Shown here one piece after another: positions 57,974 to 64,000 of a DNA stretch of 64,000 nt. The DNA is from Ulota crispa. Taxonomy: Eukaryota > Streptophyta > Bryopsida > Orthotrichales > Orthotrichaceae. The notes beneath the pieces are model-generated. The model worked only from the letters and a program-made list of their open reading frames with translations. It ran no database searches and had not been told where the DNA came from. Location: contig OY987243.1 in the NCBI GenBank assembly GCA_963920765.1, forward strand, positions 4,464,001 through 4,528,000, in the 5' to 3' direction. Position numbers and translations under genes: made by a program. The first letter of the stretch is position 1. Each line of letters opens with the position of its first letter.

Positions 57974-59244
57974 TTAACCCTTGAAGGCCCAAGTGGTCCC
58001 TTAGGGGCCAAGTGGGGTTTTGGGCATGTACCTAAGGTAGGAGCACCCATAAGCGTTACTATCCCCATAACCGCCACCTCTAAAATCTTAAAAAATCTAT
58101 AGAAGTAAATAGATGTAATTACAAAGATGTACAACATGTGAACATGAAACCTTAGCATTGGTTATGGGTGCAATGGCAATTTGCTCTTTAAAAATTCACA
58201 ACATATTCTCACAATATCCAAATAATACTTTCAAAAGTGCAAACTCATTATTTTTTTGTTGCTAATAGAATCCTATAATTTGCTACATGTTTATTAATAG
58301 TCATCATGTTCAAAACCCTTAGTTTGACACTTATGGGTGCTCCTAGGTACCTTATAGCTAACCTACTTTATGTGATTTTTTGAAATTTTTATTAAAGATG
58401 GGGAATTCAAAGATCTACTTGGGCATCTACTTTTACTTCATTTCAACATTTATTGAAGAATTTATGCATGAATAATTGAAAAACACGGAAGAAGCGGGCA
58501 GCCCAAAAAAATGTATTTTTTTTTTAAATAAAAATTTGAAATTGCTTCTTTAGATTTTTGTATATGTGGGAAGTTTTTAATCATTCAATTCTGATTGATG
58601 AGATGAAAGTTATGAGAAGTTTTAGTTTGCTAGTAGGTATGGGACTTCCAAACCTCCATTTCTTTTGCCCCTTGTAAAATTTGATGCTTTAATTTTTTGA
58701 GCTCTTTGTGTATTTGCTTTTTGACTTTTTTTTTCTCAAGTTGTAATAGACTAGGATTCCTTGGATTTTACCATTTGGATCAAAGTAATTCAGATTTCTG
58801 AATTTACATATATCCTCCAACTTTGTCTAGTGTATATGCAAATTTCATGACCTTATAGCATTGCATGATTTTACAAAGTATGATTCACATCTACAATTCA
58901 TTTGAAAATTCTCCCATACACACCAAACTTGGTCTTCTACATGGGAAAAAAACCTCAGTTTTGCATAGAGCAATTTTTTTTTGATATAGGAGTGGTCAAA
59001 GTGTACTAAAAAGTTTGGGCAGTAGGGAAAAAACTTTTTTTTTACTTCAGATATCAATATCTCACTCCTGTACATCTAGAATGAGCTAATTCATTTCCCA
59101 CAAGTACCTCCCATAGTCTAGGGCAAAACCTTACGGTTGGATTTCCAAAAAGAACTCTTTTTCCTACCATTCTACTTATTCCCCCAAAAGTGGCAATTTT
59201 TAGTGACTTTCACACAAAAAAAGGCTTGGGCCTTTAGGGGTTAA
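57974..59244. mobile_element. TTAA-flanked 1.27-kb element carrying a nested MITE
   Basis: It starts TTAACCCTTGAAGGCCCAAG and ends CTTGGGCCTTTAGGGGTTAA. The interior outside the nested MITE (58033-58354) matches 13058-13777 and 12622-13061 (for example TTATGTGATTTTTTGAAA, GGGGAATTCAAAGATCTACT). Without the insertion the element would be about 0.95 kb. Non-coding. Confidence 0.7.
58033..58354. mobile_element. AGGTAGGAACACCC-family MITE, copy 3
   Basis: Starts TAAGGTAGGAGCACCCATAA and ends TTATGGGTGCTCCTAGGTACCTTA (diverged terminus). It is nested in the TTAA element and flanked by TA on both sides of the AGG...CCT body. The interior closely parallels copy 1 at 12302. Confidence 0.75.
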
Positions 59245-59512
59245 CAAAATTTACAAGCTATAAGTACCCTTTGTGCACCTACTATGTTGTTATTAACAAA
59301 CTCATAATTTTTTACTACAAACAAGTGGAAATAGGCCTTAAGTCTACCTAACTCATCAATAACAATAATAGGTATTTGAAAGAATACGACAATTGTTCTT
59401 AGAATGTGTAAGCAATTAGAACAATTAGAACTTGAGCAAAATTAGAGCCTCTTACCTTAGTCCAAGACTCCAAGGTTTGCTAGAATAGCCGCATTTGAGA
59501 GCACTGGATAAC

Positions 59513-59733
59513 TTAACCCCATGAACGGCTCGAAAGCCCTTTGTGGCCATATGTACAGACGTATTTGGGCTGCTATGAGGGCTTTCCAAAAAAAATTATG
59601 CACCCACCATCATACAACCCTTTGATATGTATGATTGTAACACTTAATTTCTAACTGATTCAAACTTTTGAATATTGATTGCGACCATATTTGGTACCAT
59701 AGCCCTAGAGCCTAAGGGCCCTTCGTGAGTTAA
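59513..59733. mobile_element. TTAA-flanked MITE, CCCCATGAACGGC subtype
   Basis: Starts TTAACCCCATGAACGGCTCG and ends GGGCCCTTCGTGAGTTAA; 221 bp. Its closing TTAA opens the next element. End sequences resemble 39969-40381. Confidence 0.65.
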
Positions 59734-60649
59734 CCCCTAAAAGACCAAGCAAAGTTTTCACCAAAAACTCTTCAAAACTGCCATTTTTAGAGCATCAACC
59801 AAATTTGAAAACAAAAACATTTTTATGCATATGTGACCGTAGGATCTTGTAGAACAATGGTTTTAGAAGATGCTGAAAAAATTTCAGAGTTTTCCACCAC
59901 ATGGATTGGAAGTTAGAATGGTTTGAATATTCAAAAATGTCTTGTGAAAAATCGGGCAGCTACCCTTCAAAAGGTGAAATCCCTCAGGGAAGAAGGCCAT
60001 GTGGGTGGTGCTTCTCTAAATCCCTTATTCCACCTCAGTAAAGTACATGTCAAAGAAGCTTCAAATTAGTTGGAGTTGTATTAACATATGGAAAAAAATT
60101 AGTAAGTAAAAAGAAGTAGAGAATGATTCAAAACACTAAATCGTTAAGAATTAAATTGTGGAAATGAAAAATGCCAATCCCAATGGTCATAATGTTGTCA
60201 TAAACAATGTTCATTCTTTGGTCTTGTTTTATTTTCAAAATGTTGAAAATTGAGTAAAATAAAGGACTTCAAAGTTTATTTTGGAGTAGAGAATCCATAC
60301 CTGCCCGCAAACAAAAAATCCTCATAACTTTCATCTTGTTGATCCAAACAGAATGATTAAAAGCTTCCTACATTCACATAAATCTCCTAAACCAATTTAA
60401 ATTTTTTGTTTTTGAAAAAAGTGTTTTTGAAGAATCTACCCAAGTTGCCCGCCAAACGTTTAACAACATAGTAAGCTATAACTTTTTACTCATAATTCCA
60501 AATATCATCAAATTTAGTGCATATGAAAGATAAACCTTATCCCCACATTCTGTTAAAATTTCAGCCTAAAATATGAAAAGCTCCAATCACAGGTACCTGC
60601 CTGAAATCGCCATGTTTCTAAAAAAGGGGTCTGGTCCTTTAGGGGTTAA
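59730..60649. mobile_element. TTAA-flanked 0.9-kb element, copy 2
   Basis: Starts TTAACCCCTAAAAGACCAAG and ends CTGGTCCTTTAGGGGTTAA. It aligns end to end with 14430-15317, with scattered substitutions and small indels. Non-coding. Confidence 0.8.
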
Positions 60650-61017
60650 GTTAGGAGTACTCAGATCCTGGAAAAAACAATCTGAGGAAGTCAGATATCT
60701 AAGCAAGCATCCCAGCGCCGTAAAAGCTAATCAAATCTGGAACTGGGCCGGAGCCTGGAGGTTGCAGCTTTGCTGCAGGGTGTACGCCAGTGTTGGGCGT
60801 GTATGTAGCAGGTGAAATCAATAAAATAAACATTGCATACATCAGCGAATGTCATAATGCAAGAAATAAAAAAAATCACGGTCAAGACACATATTTGTAC
60901 ATTCATGATAATTTTGGATAAAACTAAACAATTTTTCCATGTGCATTATATTCTCTACGTCCAAAATTAGTTGGACGGCTTGGGTTTCTACTGTTTAATT
61001 TGTGTTTTCTTGTTAGT
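60650..61017. other. Short unique stretch between TTAA elements
   Basis: A mixed-GC patch (60655-60815) has an open frame that I do not recognise. It starts inside the preceding element, which argues against a real gene. Confidence 0.4.
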
Positions 61018-61954
61018 TTAACCCCTAAAGGATCATGGCCTTTGTTTTGTCAAACAACATTCAAAATTATCATTTCTATTGCAAAGAGTAAAAAAGTTTG
61101 AAAATTGGTCTTTTTGCATGTCTAGTTGCAAGATCTTGTACTAAACTTGTATAAGAATATATCAAAAATAATTCAAAAACTTTGATTGCATAGATTGCAA
61201 GATATTTGAATTTAAAATGTAAAAAGCAAACTTTTTTGCATACTCCATGATTAGATTATTTGACTTTGAATTTTTTTAACTTGATTTTTTTGCACCACAA
61301 AGTTTGGAGCTTTATTTTTGCTGGCAGCTAGTTCAGTTGGGAATCTTTGGAAAAAAATCAAAACAAAAAATATTTAATTTTCATTCTCAAAAAAAACAAT
61401 AGGTAGAAGAAGGTATGAGATCAAATAAAAACTTAAATTGTTAACAACCGTACTATGGAATTGAAACATAATAATCCCAAAAGTGAGATTGTTCTAGCAA
61501 GCAAACTTCACCATTTGTGACAATTTTTTTTGAAAAAATGTTAAATTTGTATTCAAGAATGAAGTTTATAAGTTATTTTTCAAGAAGATGCTTAAATTGG
61601 CCAAAATACAAGATTGTCCATAACTTTCTCATAACTAGTCCAAATGGAATGAATCAAAGCTTCAGATATAGACAAAGATATAATCTATGAGGAAAAAAAA
61701 TTAAAAAATTCAAGTTTTGTAAAAAAAAATTGATGCCCGGACTCTCCAAATTTGTGCTTATTTGGACATAACTTTAGCTCCCTGGCATAGATTGGAATAA
61801 AAATTATATTCCCCAAAAGCTAATGTGTTTTCCTATCTTCAAAAAAAGTTTCAAAAAATCAAAACAAAAGTTGAGGCCGTAAGTTTGAGGCTGTAAGTAC
61901 TTGCCCAAATTCCCATTTGTCCCCCGTAGGAACAATGGTCCTTTAGGGGTTTAA
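61018..61954. mobile_element. TTAA-flanked 0.94-kb element
   Basis: Starts TTAACCCCTAAAGGATCATG and ends AATGGTCCTTTAGGGGTTTAA. The right inner sequence (TTGCCCAAATTCCCATTTGT) resembles the ends of 13058-13777. Non-coding. Confidence 0.7.
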
Positions 61955-62645
61955 AAATATCCAAAATTAGCTCTTGTGATTTTTAAATTGCTACTTAGAA
62001 TTTCAGATAGGGATCAACATTGATCACAATAGGGGAGCTTGCCATCATACTAAGGGAGGAAGCTCATGAATGGAGCATCTAAGTGTTGAAACTGAATTTT
62101 GGGTAGGTGAAACTTCTTGAAATAATTTTTGGTAAATTTTCCTTGAAATACAAGAAGAATTGGCATCTAACCCAAGTTGTTTCATACTTTTTGGAACTTT
62201 GTGGAATTAGTTATGAAATTTTGAAGTGGAAAGGCCATAGGAAGACCATATTCATTAAATTGGGAATTTTGTAACATTTTGGGTTTAAGTTGACCAACTT
62301 AAACTGACCATTAGGGTACAACTTGGGAATCTAGTTTTCCCAATTTAATGAATATGGTGTTTAAGGCCCAAAAATGGAGCACCTCCTCAAATGTACATTA
62401 GATGTACATTGTTAAAGGGCTATGAAAAACAACATGTACAAACATAGTACATTTGAGGAGGTGCTCCATTTTAGAGCTTGCTCCAAATTAGAGCCTCCTA
62501 CCTTAAAGCTTTTCCTTATTCATGTGTTAAATTTGTGGTTGTTCTCCCTTCATTCTTGATTGTACTCATCTTGCATTGTTGTAAAGCAAAGATAAAAAAT
62601 GGAGCTTCTTTGGAGACATTTTTTAATTGGTGGGTAAAAGTACAC
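61955..62645. repeat. Decayed fold-back copy with a nested MITE
   Basis: 62090-62520 matches the arms of 24010-25440 (CTTGAAATAATTTTTGGTAA, CAAGTTGTTTCATACTTTTT, GAGGAGGTGCTCCATTTTAG). Inside it the element 62242-62361 has ends of the ACACCATATT family (GACCATATTCATTAAATTGG and CCAATTTAATGAATATGGTG), giving a 120-bp short copy. Confidence 0.65.
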
Positions 62646-63040
62646 TAAGGTAGGAACACTCATAACCGTGAGTGTACCCCTCGCCGTGACCTACGTGTGA
62701 CACAAGCTGTCAAGAATTTGAAATAATTAAACTTGGTGGTTATGGGAACTTAAAGGATGGTTTTGGGTGACAAAGTGATGGTTGTAGGTGACTTGCATGA
62801 CGGTTTAGAGAACCCCATCTTGTTATTTTTAACATCTCCGCATACTCATGGCCATGGATTTTGAGTGATTTTGGACTTTGAAAAATCTTTGTGAATAAAT
62901 GCTTACAATTGGGACTTTGAAACTGATTCCAATATTTTTCATTCCTTATTGCTAATCTAGCAATATTGTTTTCAAGCTTATTTGATCAGGGTATATACCC
63001 TATAATGCTTAAACTCACGCTTATGGGTGTTCCTACCTTA
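62646..63040. mobile_element. AGGTAGGAACACCC-family MITE, copy 4
   Basis: Starts TAAGGTAGGAACACTCATAA and ends GCTTATGGGTGTTCCTACCTTA. At 395 bp it is the longest copy and its interior differs from copies 1-3, suggesting a related subfamily. TA flanks the AGG...CCT body on both sides. Confidence 0.75.
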
Positions 63041-64000
63041 GACCAATAGACTCCATACACATTTGGTAAAAAACTTGTGTACAAAAATATATAAAAAATA
63101 TTAAAGTATCAAATGATTTTTGAGGAAAACAATATTTTAGAAATTTGACGTTTAGCCATCCTAGAACTAGGTGCAATCATTTAGAGTCTTAGCACAATTA
63201 AGGAAAAACATCATTTTCCTCAAAATATCTTGCTAAAAAAATGGCAGTGTTTTTGTAAATATTTGGAAAATATGTGATCTATTTAGAAATTTGAATGTAT
63301 ATTTGGATAGAAGAGCCTTTGATGTCTTTTGCAAAGTAAGGGCAAAAGAATACGAGTTCTCTAAGTTCATCTTTTTTGTAATTTTCCGTGATTTGTAGTC
63401 TTATAAAATTTTAGCAATGGTCCATAAAAGTACAAATTTAATAACTTAAAAATTTATTATTAACAAATTCAATCATGATCCTAGGTACCTGGCACATATA
63501 ATTTATAAGAAAATAACATAGAAGTTTCAAAAAAAATCTTTAAACTTTCAGTAATTTCAAGTATAAAATCATATTTATTGCCATTTTTGGATTGTGACCT
63601 CCAAAGTACAAAGGTCAAGTGTACATCCACCACAATTTTCATCAAATTTTGGTTATGAAGAAATATTCCAAGTGGGAACAAGCACTTATTGATAGTGCCT
63701 GTATTTTGCACTTCAATTTTTTGCTTTAATCTTGCTTTTTTTGCATGGTAAAGACATCTGTTGATAGAGAATACTATTTTATCTAAATCAAATTACTTAA
63801 TTCAATGTAAAAATCAATATTTCATACTTATATTTACAATTCTTGGGTTATAATGCAATTTATTGCTAAAACATACATAATTAATATCTTTTAGGGAGAT
63901 GAAGTCCAAAAAAAAAAGTATGAAGACCAAAAAAAAAAGTATGATATTAAGTCTAGGAGCAAAATTTAGCACATTTTGTATAGTGCACCGAAGTAGATCA
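63041..64000. other. AT-rich end of window, nothing recognised
   Basis: No gene supported. A tandem AAAAAAAAAAGTATGA word occurs at about 63909-63943. Confidence 0.45.

Overview
This is a piece of a large, AT-rich plant-type nuclear genome. Two intact multi-exon protein genes sit as higher-GC islands among about 55 kb of repeats and unrecognised sequence. The introns are short with mostly GT-AG borders. One gene is an ARGONAUTE of the AGO4/6/9 clade, which identifies the source as a streptophyte (land plant or close algal relative). I cannot name the species; the repeat content would fit a non-model or early-diverging lineage.

Layout. 1-4.9 kb: a purine-rich minisatellite, a dispersed ATCACA-rich repeat, a TTAA-flanked MITE and a 2.2-kb CACTA-like element that stops just short of the first gene. 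5.67-10.63 kb: a 17-exon Argonaute gene (+ strand, 965 aa) with the slicer residues in place. 11-25.4 kb: MITEs, long inverted repeats and one dead LINE fragment. 25.8-28.8 kb: a 7-exon nuclear poly(A)-binding protein gene (+ strand, 210 aa). 29-64 kb: no recognisable host gene, but dense, often nested, small transposable elements.

The most striking signal is a set of more than a dozen non-coding elements that begin TTAACCCCTAAAGGACC (or close variants), end in the reverse complement, and are bounded by TTAA. This architecture matches piggyBac-type elements, which are little known from plants. Several sit head to tail and share a single TTAA.

Other families could be delimited from target-site duplications or filled/empty sites: CACTA-type hairpins with 3-bp duplications, a Mutator-like MITE with a perfect 9-bp duplication that itself carries an hAT-like insertion (8-bp duplication), a family with 4-bp duplications, and two TA-flanked families. 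An AGO4-clade protein would be expected to silence exactly this kind of hairpin-rich DNA, but a functional link between the two within this window is inference. No tRNA, rRNA, CRISPR array or virus-like gene was seen.
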